This document shows, one piece after another, positions 48,137-56,841 of a DNA stretch of 64,000 bases. Under the pieces are notes generated by a model, which worked only from the letters and a program-made list of their open reading frames with translations, was not told where the DNA came from and searched no databases. The stretch's first letter is position 1. Each line of letters opens with the position of its first letter. The translations under genes were made by a program, and so were the position numbers. This stretch comes from Aliarcobacter cryaerophilus ATCC 43158 (lineage in GTDB: Bacteria > Campylobacterota > Campylobacteria > Campylobacterales > Arcobacteraceae), in NCBI RefSeq assembly GCF_003660105.1, contig NZ_CP032823.1, forward strand, positions 620,001-684,000, in the 5' to 3' direction.

Positions 48137-49451
48137 ATATATTTTTGTAATATTTTTTCTGTTTTCTAAGATATTTGCAGATGAGTTTTATATACAAGAA
48201 CCAATTTTAAACTCTCAAGTATATATAAATGTTGATGGAAATATTGAAAATGAACCAATAGTTTTTGTACATGGTTTAGGTGATGAAGCTTCAACTATTT
48301 GGCAAGAAACTATTCTAAAATTAAAAGATAACTACTATGTAATAACTTTTGATTTACCAGGTTTTGGAAAATCATCAAAAGATAATGTTGAATATACACC
48401 AGAAAAATATGCACAAGTTTTAGATTTTTTAGTTTCTAAATTTTTAGATAATAGACAATTTTATTTAGTTGGACACTCTATGGGTGGAGCTATTAGCCTT
48501 AAATATGCCACTTTACATCAAGATAAAATTAAAAAACTTTTTGTTATTGATTCTGCTGGGATTTTACATAAAGATTCTTATGGTGAATTTATGATAAAAA
48601 ATCAAGTTAGTAAAATGGTTGATGAAAATAGTAGAAGTGAATTAAATGGTCAAATATCACAATTTGCAACAAATATCACAAATAGTTTAGCAAGTATTTT
48701 ACCAAAGGATTTAAGTAGCGTTGTAAGAGATGAAAGAATTAGAACCAAATTTTTAAATTCACCAACTTCAATAGCAGCATTAGGACTTATGACTGAAGAT
48801 TGGTTTGAGTTACATAATATTAAAATTCCTACAATGATATTATGGGGAGAAAATGATGGAGTTACTCCTTTAAGAAGTGGATACGTTTTAAATTTTTTAT
48901 TGGATAATTCAAAACTATTTATAATAAAAAATAGTGGGCATGTTCCAATACTTGATTCAAAAGAAGATTATTTTGGATATTTAGATTATTTTTTAATCGA
49001 TGATATAAAAAAAGATGAAAAAATATATAAGCAAAGTAGTTTAAATAGAGAGTTAAAAAATAGTAAAGGTGAATTAAAAGATTGTAGTTATAAATACTTA
49101 AAAATTGTTAATTCAAATAATTTATATTTAAATAATTGCAATATAGAAAAACTTATAATTGAAAACTCTGATGTTTATATTATAGATTCAAATATAGGCT
49201 CAAGTTCCAACTCAATACAAGCAATAAACTCTAATATAAATATTACATCTACTATTATAAAAGGTGATACTGCAATAAATCTGTTTAATTCAAAACTTGA
49301 TATTGCAGGTTCAAAAATAGAAGCTAATAGCACAGCTATTTTTAGTCAAGGAATAAATGATATAATTTTTTCTTTAACTACTATTGTAAGTCCAGTAACA
49401 AAAAAAGTATTTCATAAAAAAGTAACAATGAATAATAAAGAAAAATATTAG
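48117..49451 (+). CDS. Secreted alpha/beta-hydrolase with a beta-helix-like C-terminal tail
   Basis: About 444 residues from TTG 48117, chosen because it gives a clear signal peptide (MLSCKIKYIFVIFFLFSKIFA); earlier in-frame ATGs at 48090 and 48099 are possible but deeper inside the dehydratase gene. The hydrolase part has VFVHGLGDEAS, the nucleophile elbow GHSMGGA, LWGENDG and the final histidine in NSGHVPI. After about residue 300, a tail of short repeats rich in N, I and S (NSNNLYLNNCNIEKL, ENSDVYIIDSNIG) looks like a right-handed beta-helix. Substrate unknown; release or attachment of the pigment ester is one possibility. Confidence 0.78.
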   Translation: MLSCKIKYIFVIFFLFSKIFADEFYIQEPILNSQVYINVDGNIENEPIVFVHGLGDEASTIWQETILKLKDNYYVITFDLPGFGKSSKDNVEYTPEKYAQVLDFLVSKFLDNRQFYLVGHSMGGAISLKYATLHQDKIKKLFVIDSAGILHKDSYGEFMIKNQVSKMVDENSRSELNGQISQFATNITNSLASILPKDLSSVVRDERIRTKFLNSPTSIAALGLMTEDWFELHNIKIPTMILWGENDGVTPLRSGYVLNFLLDNSKLFIIKNSGHVPILDSKEDYFGYLDYFLIDDIKKDEKIYKQSSLNRELKNSKGELKDCSYKYLKIVNSNNLYLNNCNIEKLIIENSDVYIIDSNIGSSSNSIQAINSNINITSTIIKGDTAINLFNSKLDIAGSKIEANSTAIFSQGINDIIFSLTTIVSPVTKKVFHKKVTMNNKEKY

Positions 49452-49459
49452 GAAAATAT

Positions 49460-50524
49460 ATGGAAAACAGTTTCTTTCAAGATGCGCAAAATTTATCAAC
49501 GGTAGAGGCTTTATACGAAGCACAAAAAATAGCTTTTGCTCCAATAGTGTTTCAAGTTGCTAGAGTTTTAAGAGATACAAATATTTTAAATATTTTATCA
49601 AAGAATAAAAATGGTTTAAGTATTGAAGAGTTGTCTAAGCTTTCTGATTTATCTATTTATGCTATAAAAGTCTTAAGTGAAACGGCAATAAGTGCAAATA
49701 TTTTATATGAGAAAGATAATAGACTTCTTATTTCAAAAATTGGTATATTTATAAATAGTGATAAGATGACAAAAGTAAATATGAATTATAATCACTATGT
49801 AAACTATCTTGGACTTTATAATTTAGAAGAGTCAATAAAAAATAAAAAACCTGAAGGTTTACAAGTCTTTGGAGATTGGGAAACTATATATCCAGCACTT
49901 TCAAGCTTACCACAAAAAGTTCAAGATAGTTGGTTTGATTTTGATCATTTTTACTCTGATTCTGGATTTCCAAAGGCAATAGAATATTTGAATAATTTAA
50001 ATATCAAAACTATTTTGGATATTGGTGGAAATACAGGTAAGTTTGCTATGGAGTTATCAAGTAATTATCCACAAATCGATATTACAATAATGGATTTACC
50101 GCAACAAATAAAATTAGCAAAAAAAAATATTTATGAAAAAAATTTAACAAATGTTTCATTTATTGAGACTAATGTATTACTTAATGATATTAATATACCA
50201 GAAAATATAGATATTATCTGGATGAGCCAATTTTTAGATTGTTTTGAAGATGAACAAATAGAGCAGATTTTATTAAAAGTAAAAAACTCTATGGGTAAAA
50301 ATAGTCAAGTTTGTATAATGGAGCCATTTTGGGATAGACAAAACAATGAAATAGCTTCATATTGTGTAATTAATACAAGTCCATATTTTACGGCTATTGC
50401 AAATGGATATAGTAAAATGTTTAGGTATAGTGATTTTGAGAAAGTCTTGCTAAAAGTTGGTTTTGAGATTGTTGAAATAACTGATAATATTGGATTGTGT
50501 CAAACAATTATTAGATTAAAATAA
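49460..50524 (+). CDS. SAM-dependent O-methyltransferase
   Basis: A 354-residue class I methyltransferase of the type that acts on small phenolic molecules. An N-terminal winged-helix dimerisation domain (about residues 20-95) precedes SAM motif LDIGGNTGKF, the acidic IMDLPQQI end of beta-2, and the C-terminal MEPFWDRQNNE and MFRYSDFEKVL. Likely adds a methyl group to the aromatic head of the pigment. Eight bases after the hydrolase; last gene of the right operon before a flagellin gene with its own promoter-like sequence. Confidence 0.85.
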   Translation: MENSFFQDAQNLSTVEALYEAQKIAFAPIVFQVARVLRDTNILNILSKNKNGLSIEELSKLSDLSIYAIKVLSETAISANILYEKDNRLLISKIGIFINSDKMTKVNMNYNHYVNYLGLYNLEESIKNKKPEGLQVFGDWETIYPALSSLPQKVQDSWFDFDHFYSDSGFPKAIEYLNNLNIKTILDIGGNTGKFAMELSSNYPQIDITIMDLPQQIKLAKKNIYEKNLTNVSFIETNVLLNDINIPENIDIIWMSQFLDCFEDEQIEQILLKVKNSMGKNSQVCIMEPFWDRQNNEIASYCVINTSPYFTAIANGYSKMFRYSDFEKVLLKVGFEIVEITDNIGLCQTIIRLK

Positions 50525-50536
50525 AAAATATTTTTT

Positions 50537-50558
50537 TATAATATCTTAAACTTTTAAG
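50537..50558 (+). promoter_or_regulatory. candidate flagellin promoter and palindrome
   Basis: TATAAT at 50537-50542 is followed by the palindrome CTTAAA-CT-TTTAAG (50545-50558), which would overlap the start of transcription. The flagellin ATG with AAGGAG lies 35 bases further on. No sigma28-type or sigma54-type element is recognised. Confidence 0.4.
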
Positions 50559-50593
50559 TAATACAATGGAAATATTATTATAAGGAGTTTCAA

Positions 50594-51421
50594 ATGCAAA
50601 TAAATTCTAATCCTCTTTTTAATCAAAGTTCATATTTAAATGCAAGTCAATCGCTAAATAGGATTGCAACTGGTCTTGAATTGAATAAATCAAGTGATAA
50701 TGCCTCAAATTTAGCAATAGCTAATAGTCTATTGTCACAATCAAACGGATATTCACAAGCACTAGAAAATACAAATTCAGCAATTGCAGCAACTCAAATA
50801 GCTTCTGGTTCTACAAATGAACAATCAAAAATATTGGACAATGTAAAAGAAAAACTTCTTCAAGCTTCAACAGACACTACAAGTCAAGAAGGAAGAGATA
50901 ATATTTTAAAAGATATAAAATCTCAACTAGAACAGTTTGATAAAATTGCAAGTAGTACAAATTACAATGGTCAAACGCTACTTCAAAAAAGTGCAACTGA
51001 TAAATCAAATTCAGATGTACAACAATATCAATCAGGTTTAAAAGGTGAGGATATTATTGAAACATCTGGTATTGCTTCAAATACAACTGCATTTGGACTT
51101 AGTGGTTTAGTAAATCAAGATGCCTCAACATTTACAGCACAAACTGCTAGAGATTTTTTAGAAACAGTTGATAAGTCTATTACTAGTTTGAATAGTATTA
51201 GAGGTGAAATAGGTACTGTTCAAAATCAACTTGAAAGCTCTGGAAGAAATCTAATGACACAAAGAACAAACACTTTAAATGCAGCTTCAATGTTTGATAC
51301 TGATTACGCAAAAGAATCTTCAAACTTTTCAAAAGAGAATATTTTGGCAAAAATGGGTGCTTTTGGACAAGTTCAAGCAAATTTTATAAACCAACAGATG
51401 GTTTCAAGATTACTTGTATAA
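50594..51421 (+). CDS. Flagellin-like protein, short form
   Basis: A 275-residue flagellin. The N-terminal D0/D1 region contains ASQSLNRIATGLELNKSSDNASNLAIA and NYNGQTLL; the C-terminal coiled region ends ANFINQQMVSRLLV. Only a short central part (about residues 140-175) remains, so the surface-exposed domain is nearly absent. It is a single copy, next to no flagellar assembly gene. It could be a minor filament protein, or one of several flagellins encoded elsewhere. Confidence 0.9.
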   Translation: MQINSNPLFNQSSYLNASQSLNRIATGLELNKSSDNASNLAIANSLLSQSNGYSQALENTNSAIAATQIASGSTNEQSKILDNVKEKLLQASTDTTSQEGRDNILKDIKSQLEQFDKIASSTNYNGQTLLQKSATDKSNSDVQQYQSGLKGEDIIETSGIASNTTAFGLSGLVNQDASTFTAQTARDFLETVDKSITSLNSIRGEIGTVQNQLESSGRNLMTQRTNTLNAASMFDTDYAKESSNFSKENILAKMGAFGQVQANFINQQMVSRLLV

Positions 51422-51447
51422 TCCTTTTTGATAACATTTACTTAAAG

Positions 51448-51474
51448 TAAGAGGGAATTTTTATATCCCTCTTA
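51448..51474. terminator. Bidirectional terminator between flagellin and Ntn-hydrolase genes
   Basis: Nine-base-pair stem TAAGAGGGA / TCCCTCTTA with a nine-base AT loop, between two converging genes. The only GC-rich hairpin in this gap. T run is short. Confidence 0.75.
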
Positions 51475-51483
51475 TCGAGTATT

Positions 51484-52518
51484 TTATTTTAACCATTTAA
51501 AAGGATTTGCATCTTTAAATTGTGCTGATACTTCTCCAGAGTATGTAGGATAATCTGTAAGGTCTAGTTTTTTAACTTTTGCACCCTTTTTTAAATCAAG
51601 CTTTGAAATATCTACCCAAAAAATAGATGGTGAAGTTGCTGAATCAAAGTAGTATTGAAGTGATTTTTGATCAGATACTGTTCTCCACAAAGTTGATGCT
51701 ACGTTTGGTTCACTTGGGCTACTTATTCCTCTTGGAACACTTACATTTCTAATAATACTAAATGCTGTTGAAACAGCTTCTCTTTGTGTGATAGCAGGAG
51801 TTATTGTATTTGTATAATAACTAGCTCTTGCAAATCTATCTGCTGCTCTATAGGTTCCTGGAAGCATCTGTTTTCCATCAACTAATTTCCAATATCCAGA
51901 AATTGCTAACTGTTCTTCAAAAATAGGTGAATTTGTCATAGTTTTGTACTCTTTTGAGTGATGAATTACCATTTTCCCTTCTATAAATTCTATAATTGCA
52001 GAATCTCCTTTGGCATCAGAAATTGATAAATGCAAACTTGCTTTTTCACCTTTTGGCATTGATGGAGCAACTATTTGAAAATATGGTGGTTTTTCCAAAG
52101 TTTCAACAACTTCTTTTACAGAAGCAAAATTATCTAAAACATATTGAGTAATAGCAGCTATTGACATAGTTGGATTTGTAGATGATCCATAATCAGACTC
52201 TACAAGATAAAGTAAGTTCGCAACTAATCCTTTTTCATTCATTCCATCATTTGTAGCAGCTTCATAACCAACTGTTACAACGCTTCCATATTTTGATGTC
52301 CACTTAATAGAATTTTCATCAATTCCACCATCTTTACTCATTCCTCTTGGGAAAACCCAAAGAGAAGTTGGAATGTCTTCTTTCCAATCCATACTTCTAG
52401 CTGTTATAAATCTAGAATCAGCACCTTCATATATTACACGAGAGCAAGCAAATGCTTGACTTGTAAAACTTTGAAACATTAAAAATGAAACAACTATTCC
52501 TATTTTGAATTTTGTCAT
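51484..52518 (-). CDS. Periplasmic choloylglycine hydrolase/penicillin V acylase-family enzyme
   Basis: A 344-residue Ntn-hydrolase. A signal peptide of 24 residues ends in QAFA and is followed directly by C25, the N-terminal nucleophile once processed (CSRVIYEG). D46 in RSMDW and the NDGMNEKGLV stretch match the family's substrate-binding residues. Such Gram-negative enzymes cleave linear amides, and some degrade acyl-homoserine lactones or penicillin V. Here the substrate is unknown. GGAG lies ahead of ATG. It stands alone between the flagellin and the response regulator gene. Confidence 0.9.
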   Translation of the reverse strand: MTKFKIGIVVSFLMFQSFTSQAFACSRVIYEGADSRFITARSMDWKEDIPTSLWVFPRGMSKDGGIDENSIKWTSKYGSVVTVGYEAATNDGMNEKGLVANLLYLVESDYGSSTNPTMSIAAITQYVLDNFASVKEVVETLEKPPYFQIVAPSMPKGEKASLHLSISDAKGDSAIIEFIEGKMVIHHSKEYKTMTNSPIFEEQLAISGYWKLVDGKQMLPGTYRAADRFARASYYTNTITPAITQREAVSTAFSIIRNVSVPRGISSPSEPNVASTLWRTVSDQKSLQYYFDSATSPSIFWVDISKLDLKKGAKVKKLDLTDYPTYSGEVSAQFKDANPFKWLK

Positions 52519-52560
52519 ATTTTTCTCCTTAATAATTTTATTTTTATAAATATAAATTTT

Positions 52561-53271
52561 CTACTTTTTTAATATATAACCAAAATTAGAGATATTTTCT
52601 ATATTTATATTAATTAACTTTTTTTTAAGTCTTGAAACAAGATCACGTAATGTTGAATCAGAAACACTTTTATTAATCCATATAATATTTTTTAAATATT
52701 CGTAAGAGATGTTTTTGTTTATATTTTTGCACAAAATATGAAAAACTTCTAACTCTTTTTTTGTAAGAGATACAGGAGAATTTTTAAAAGTAAGAGTTTT
52801 TGAATCAAAGTAGTAAATATATTTTTCACCTAAGTTAATCTCTTTTATATTTATTTCTTCATCTTTTTTTTGTTCTTGAAGTTTTTTAATACGATTTATA
52901 CTTGAAATTGCAACACTTAAAGTGGCTTCTACATCTGATATTTGAAAAGGTTTTATCAAATACCCAAAAATATTTTCATCTTTTGCTTCATCTATTGTTG
53001 CTGTATCTGCATATGCTGTTGCAAATATTATTGGAATAAAATATTTTTCATTTAGCAAAGCAGAGCATTTTATTCCATCAACTCCACCTTGAATATTTAT
53101 ATCCATAAAAACTAAATCTATTTGATGATTGCTTACAAGTTCAAGTGCTTCATTTGAGTTTTTTGCTTTGAAAATAGTTTCTGCTCCAAATGAGTCAAGT
53201 ATTTGATATAGATATTCAGTTGCTATAAAATCATCCTCTACAATTAAGATAGAGTAATTTTTAATTTTCAT
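52561..53271 (-). CDS. Response regulator, receiver plus winged-helix DNA-binding domain
   Basis: A 236-residue regulator. ATG 53271 gives MKIKNYSILIVEDDF, the usual receiver start; longer in-frame starts would run deep into the kinase gene. The phosphoacceptor aspartate is in LVFMDINIQGG, with the acidic pair in VEDD. A C-terminal OmpR-type winged helix begins at LTKKELEVFHIL and ends GYILKK. Its gene overlaps the kinase stop by 11 bases. It is the best candidate to bind the 41-base element found twice nearby. Confidence 0.92.
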   Translation of the reverse strand: MKIKNYSILIVEDDFIATEYLYQILDSFGAETIFKAKNSNEALELVSNHQIDLVFMDINIQGGVDGIKCSALLNEKYFIPIIFATAYADTATIDEAKDENIFGYLIKPFQISDVEATLSVAISSINRIKKLQEQKKDEEINIKEINLGEKYIYYFDSKTLTFKNSPVSLTKKELEVFHILCKNINKNISYEYLKNIIWINKSVSDSTLRDLVSRLKKKLININIENISNFGYILKK

Positions 53272-55141
53272 TATCTTTTTCCTTAAATGATAGCTCAAAT
53301 ACTGTTCCATTTTCTTTATAAAAAGAGTATTTTGCATTTGGAAGTTTATTTATAAAATCTTTTATAAGTTCAAGTCCTAATCCAGTTTTTTGAATATTTT
53401 CATCAAATCCAAGCCCATTATCAAATATAATTAAAATTACACTATCGTTCTTTTTATAGCAAGTAATATCTAAAATAATAGCTTTTTCTTTTGGGTGGTG
53501 TTTTATACTATTGCTTATTATTTCATTTACAACAACTCCCAATGACATCATATTTTCAAACTCAATATTTGTCTTTTCTATATTTGTGTTAATCTGTAAA
53601 GTAGGAATACTATATGTTTGTACAATAGTTTTTACAAGTTCATCTATATACTCTTTTAAATCAATATCTATTAAATCTTTTGAGTTGCACAAATATTCAT
53701 GAATTAAAGACATAGATTTTATTCTATTTATTAGTTCTGTAAATCTATGTTTGTTATCGTTTTTTTTGCTTTCAAACCATAAAAAAGCAGTTATTACATG
53801 GAAATTATTTTTAACACGATGAAATACCTCTTTTACTAAAAGTTCTCTTTCTTTTACAAGTCTTGTTAGTTTTAAAGTCTTTTTCTCAACTTCATCTTCA
53901 AGAATTTTGTTTTGATTTATTTGTAAAGAAATTAACTCATTTTGAGTTTTTATTTGCTCATTTTTTATAATATTATAACGATTAGAAAGTATTAATGCAA
54001 AAACTATTATTTCAAGGCATAGTGAATATAAATATGAATATCTATTAAAATAGTTATATTCAAGAACCCCTGTTAAGAATAAAATAAAGATAATAACAGA
54101 AGTAAAATATATTGAAATAGCAAAAATATAGTACTTTAAAAAGTATTGGCCTTTTTTATAAATTTTTATTGATGAGATTATTAAAGTAATTAGTATTAGT
54201 GTTATTATGTGATTCATATAGTTATTCCAAGGGCTATACGAAATTACTATCATCATAAAAGCAAACACAAAAAGAAGTAATATTAATATTTTAATAATAA
54301 AAACACTGGCTTTAAAATATTTATTTGCTTCAAAATATTCAATAGAAAATAAAGCTAAAAATATAATACTTAAAGAGACTGCAAAATGTAGCTTATACAT
54401 ATATTGTTGTAAATCAAAATATATTAAAAATCCACTAATATTTATAAAGTAAACGAGTGCAAAAAAAGTATATCCAACATAATAAATATATACTTTTTCT
54501 TTTAAACTAAGCCATAAAAATAGATTAAACACAATAATAATAAATAAGATACCAAATTGAAATATAAAAAAAGAATCAATATTCAAAAGCTTATTTGTAA
54601 AGAAATAATCTTTTGAATAAACAGCAATATTTCCAAAATAGGGATATTTTCCTTTTAATTCTATAAATATTGTTTGTGAGTTATTTTGTTGGATTTTAAA
54701 ATTAAAAGCTAGTTTAGAAGTTTGTATATCTCTTTTTTCTATTGGTGTGAAAACACCATTTTCTAATACTTTCCATGATTTTTCTAAATCATCAAAATAG
54801 TGCATATTCGCTTTTTCATAAAAGTGTTCGTTGATTGATAAAATAAAATCTTCTTTAAAGCTTTTGTTTTTTAAATCAACTTTTATCCAAATAGTATCTG
54901 GTAAATAACCCAAAGAGAACTTATTTGAATGTTTTTGAAAATAATTTGAATTTGATACTTCTTGTATATTTAATTCATTACTTGAATCTTTCAAATAAGA
55001 TATTTCAAAGTTCTCATTAGAATTAAAACCATCTTCTAATATAAGTGTTGAAGAGTTTGCATATAAAAAATTAATAAATAAAAATAGAGATATAAGATAT
55101 TTCAAAAATTGCCTTAATTTATAATGATAAGATTTTAACAT
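53261..55141 (-). CDS. 7TM sensor histidine kinase (7TMR-DISM, HisKA_2)
   Basis: A 626-residue kinase. ATG 55141 is preferred over an in-frame TTG nine bases upstream. A signal peptide is followed by a periplasmic 7TMR-DISMED2 domain (LGYLPDTIWIKVDLKN), seven transmembrane helices (about residues 185-385), a coiled coil, the H-box FHRVKNNFHVITAF and an ATPase domain with NEIISNSIKHHP and FDNGLGFDE. DISM domains are thought to sense carbohydrates or other small ligands. It pairs with the overlapping response regulator gene. No ribosome site is seen. Confidence 0.92.
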   Translation of the reverse strand: MLKSYHYKLRQFLKYLISLFLFINFLYANSSTLILEDGFNSNENFEISYLKDSSNELNIQEVSNSNYFQKHSNKFSLGYLPDTIWIKVDLKNKSFKEDFILSINEHFYEKANMHYFDDLEKSWKVLENGVFTPIEKRDIQTSKLAFNFKIQQNNSQTIFIELKGKYPYFGNIAVYSKDYFFTNKLLNIDSFFIFQFGILFIIIVFNLFLWLSLKEKVYIYYVGYTFFALVYFINISGFLIYFDLQQYMYKLHFAVSLSIIFLALFSIEYFEANKYFKASVFIIKILILLLFVFAFMMIVISYSPWNNYMNHIITLILITLIISSIKIYKKGQYFLKYYIFAISIYFTSVIIFILFLTGVLEYNYFNRYSYLYSLCLEIIVFALILSNRYNIIKNEQIKTQNELISLQINQNKILEDEVEKKTLKLTRLVKERELLVKEVFHRVKNNFHVITAFLWFESKKNDNKHRFTELINRIKSMSLIHEYLCNSKDLIDIDLKEYIDELVKTIVQTYSIPTLQINTNIEKTNIEFENMMSLGVVVNEIISNSIKHHPKEKAIILDITCYKKNDSVILIIFDNGLGFDENIQKTGLGLELIKDFINKLPNAKYSFYKENGTVFELSFKEKDNEN

Positions 55142-55151
55142 AAAAAACAAC

Positions 55152-55192
55152 TATAAAATCCGACAGATTTAAGATAATTTCTTAATAAAATA
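55152..55192. repeat. 41-base regulatory repeat, copy 1
   Basis: Identical over 41 bases to 56775-56815. It lies 58 bases ahead of the diguanylate cyclase start and only ten bases from the divergent kinase start. It contains the inverted repeat TTAAGA-N5-TCTTAA (55169-55185) and ends in an AT-rich -10-like sequence. Confidence 0.9.
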
Positions 55193-55250
55193 TATAACAT
55201 TAATTATACAAGTATAAAAAATTCATTTATAAAATCACTAGGGAACAAAT

Positions 55251-56684
55251 TTGAAATTATCAAAATTTTTAACAAAATTTATATTTATTACTGCATTTAC
55301 ATCTTTTATATTAGCATTCTTAATCTCTATTATTTTTCAATACTTAAATTTTAAAAATGAATTTAATCACTATAAAAAAGAGTTTACAGAGCAAAAGAAG
55401 AAAGAGGTAAAAAATGAAGTTTTAATGATTTATGGATTAATAAATTATAAAGAAGAGTTATTAATAAAAAATCTTGAACAGAAATTACAAGAGAAGGTAA
55501 ATCAAGATTATGATTTAGCTATGGATATTTATAAAAGTAATAAAAATATAAAAACAGAAGATGAAATAAAATATTTATTAGAACAAAATAAAGAAGAAAT
55601 TTTATCATGGATTTCTTCTTTAAAATATGAAAATAGTAGTTACTCTTTTTTAAATACTACAGATGGATATACTTTAATTTTTGAAGAAAAAAAAGTTGAG
55701 CCAAAGCCTCATCCATTTCCTGAACTATTTAATCAACAACTTGAAACTGCAAAAAATCCTAATGGTGATTTTTTTGAATATAAGTTTAAAAAACCAAATA
55801 GCAATGAAGAGTTTGATAAAATTTCTTTTGTAAAAAAATATGAAAAGTATAATTGGATTATTGGTTGTGGAGTTTATTTGGATGAAATTAATGATGAATT
55901 AAAAAAGAAAGAAGAAATTTTTTATCAAAATATCAGAAATCAAATTACTTCAATGATAATTGTATTTCTACTTATTTTAATTGGTATATATTTTATATCA
56001 AAAAAAATAGGAGATTTTATAAATATTAATATAAATAATTTAGTAAAAGCTTTTTCAAAAGCATCTTTAGATAATAAAAAAATAGATACAGAAAAATTAA
56101 CTTATACAGAATTTGTAATTCTTGCAAATAATTTAAATGAAACTTTGGAAAATAAAAACAATCTCGAAAAAGAGCTTCAAAATCTATCAATTACTGATGA
56201 ATTAACTCAACTTTATAATAGAAGATTTTTTAATTCAAAAATTGAAGAAGAGATAAATAGAGCAAAAAGGGAGAATAAACATCTTTGTTTAATGGTTTTA
56301 GATATTGATTTTTTTAAACAATATAATGACACTTATGGGCATCAAAAAGGTGATTTTGTTTTACAAGAAATTTCAAAAGTATTAAAAAATAGAACAAACA
56401 GAGCTAGTGACTTTGCTTTTAGAATTGGTGGTGAAGAGTTTGCAATACTTGTAAACTTAGAAAAAAATAGAATTTCTGAATTTGCGGAAGCTATAAAAAA
56501 TGATATTGAAAATCTTAAAATTGAACATTCAGGAAATAAAGTATCAAAATATGTAACAACTTCTATAGGTGTTAATTTTAAACAAGCTGATGAGTTAAAA
56601 AATATTGATGAACTATTTAAAGTAGCTGATGATAATCTTTACGAAGCTAAAAAAAACGGAAGAAACTGTGTGGTTATACAATAG
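55251..56684 (+). CDS. Membrane diguanylate cyclase with periplasmic Cache domain
   Basis: A 477-residue c-di-GMP synthase. TM1 about residues 8-32, a periplasmic single-Cache-like domain (YENSSYSFLNTTDGYTLI, NWIIGCGVYLDEI), TM2 about 225-247, then a coiled linker and a GGDEF domain. The active site reads GGEEF, preceded at the right distance by the inhibitory I-site R-A-S-D, so it is probably active and product-inhibited. TTG start 55251 has AGGGA ahead. It sits between a two-component system and adhesin genes that it may control. Confidence 0.93.
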   Translation: MKLSKFLTKFIFITAFTSFILAFLISIIFQYLNFKNEFNHYKKEFTEQKKKEVKNEVLMIYGLINYKEELLIKNLEQKLQEKVNQDYDLAMDIYKSNKNIKTEDEIKYLLEQNKEEILSWISSLKYENSSYSFLNTTDGYTLIFEEKKVEPKPHPFPELFNQQLETAKNPNGDFFEYKFKKPNSNEEFDKISFVKKYEKYNWIIGCGVYLDEINDELKKKEEIFYQNIRNQITSMIIVFLLILIGIYFISKKIGDFINININNLVKAFSKASLDNKKIDTEKLTYTEFVILANNLNETLENKNNLEKELQNLSITDELTQLYNRRFFNSKIEEEINRAKRENKHLCLMVLDIDFFKQYNDTYGHQKGDFVLQEISKVLKNRTNRASDFAFRIGGEEFAILVNLEKNRISEFAEAIKNDIENLKIEHSGNKVSKYVTTSIGVNFKQADELKNIDELFKVADDNLYEAKKNGRNCVVIQ

Positions 56685-56774
56685 ATTTTTAAAAATTTCT
56701 ATTATAAAAAAATAAGTCTTTTAATATATTTCTAACTTTTATTTTTTAACTCAACTTTTATCTAAAAAAATAAA

Positions 56775-56815
56775 TATAAAATCCGACAGATTTAAGATAA
56801 TTTCTTAATAAAATA
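56775..56815. repeat. 41-base regulatory repeat, copy 2
   Basis: Exact copy of 55152-55192, 26 bases ahead of the adhesin start. The inverted repeat TTAAGA-N5-TCTTAA is at 56792-56808. The AATAAAAT at its end fits a -10 box with transcription starting near 56822, which would put the inverted repeat over the -35 region, a typical activator site. Confidence 0.9.
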
Positions 56816-56841
56816 CATAAAAATATTATTAAGGATAAAAA

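Noticed and set aside
55152-56815. 41-base direct repeats as the ends of a mobile element
   Set aside because: They enclose only an intact diguanylate cyclase gene; no transposase or recombinase is seen, and both copies sit at promoter positions.
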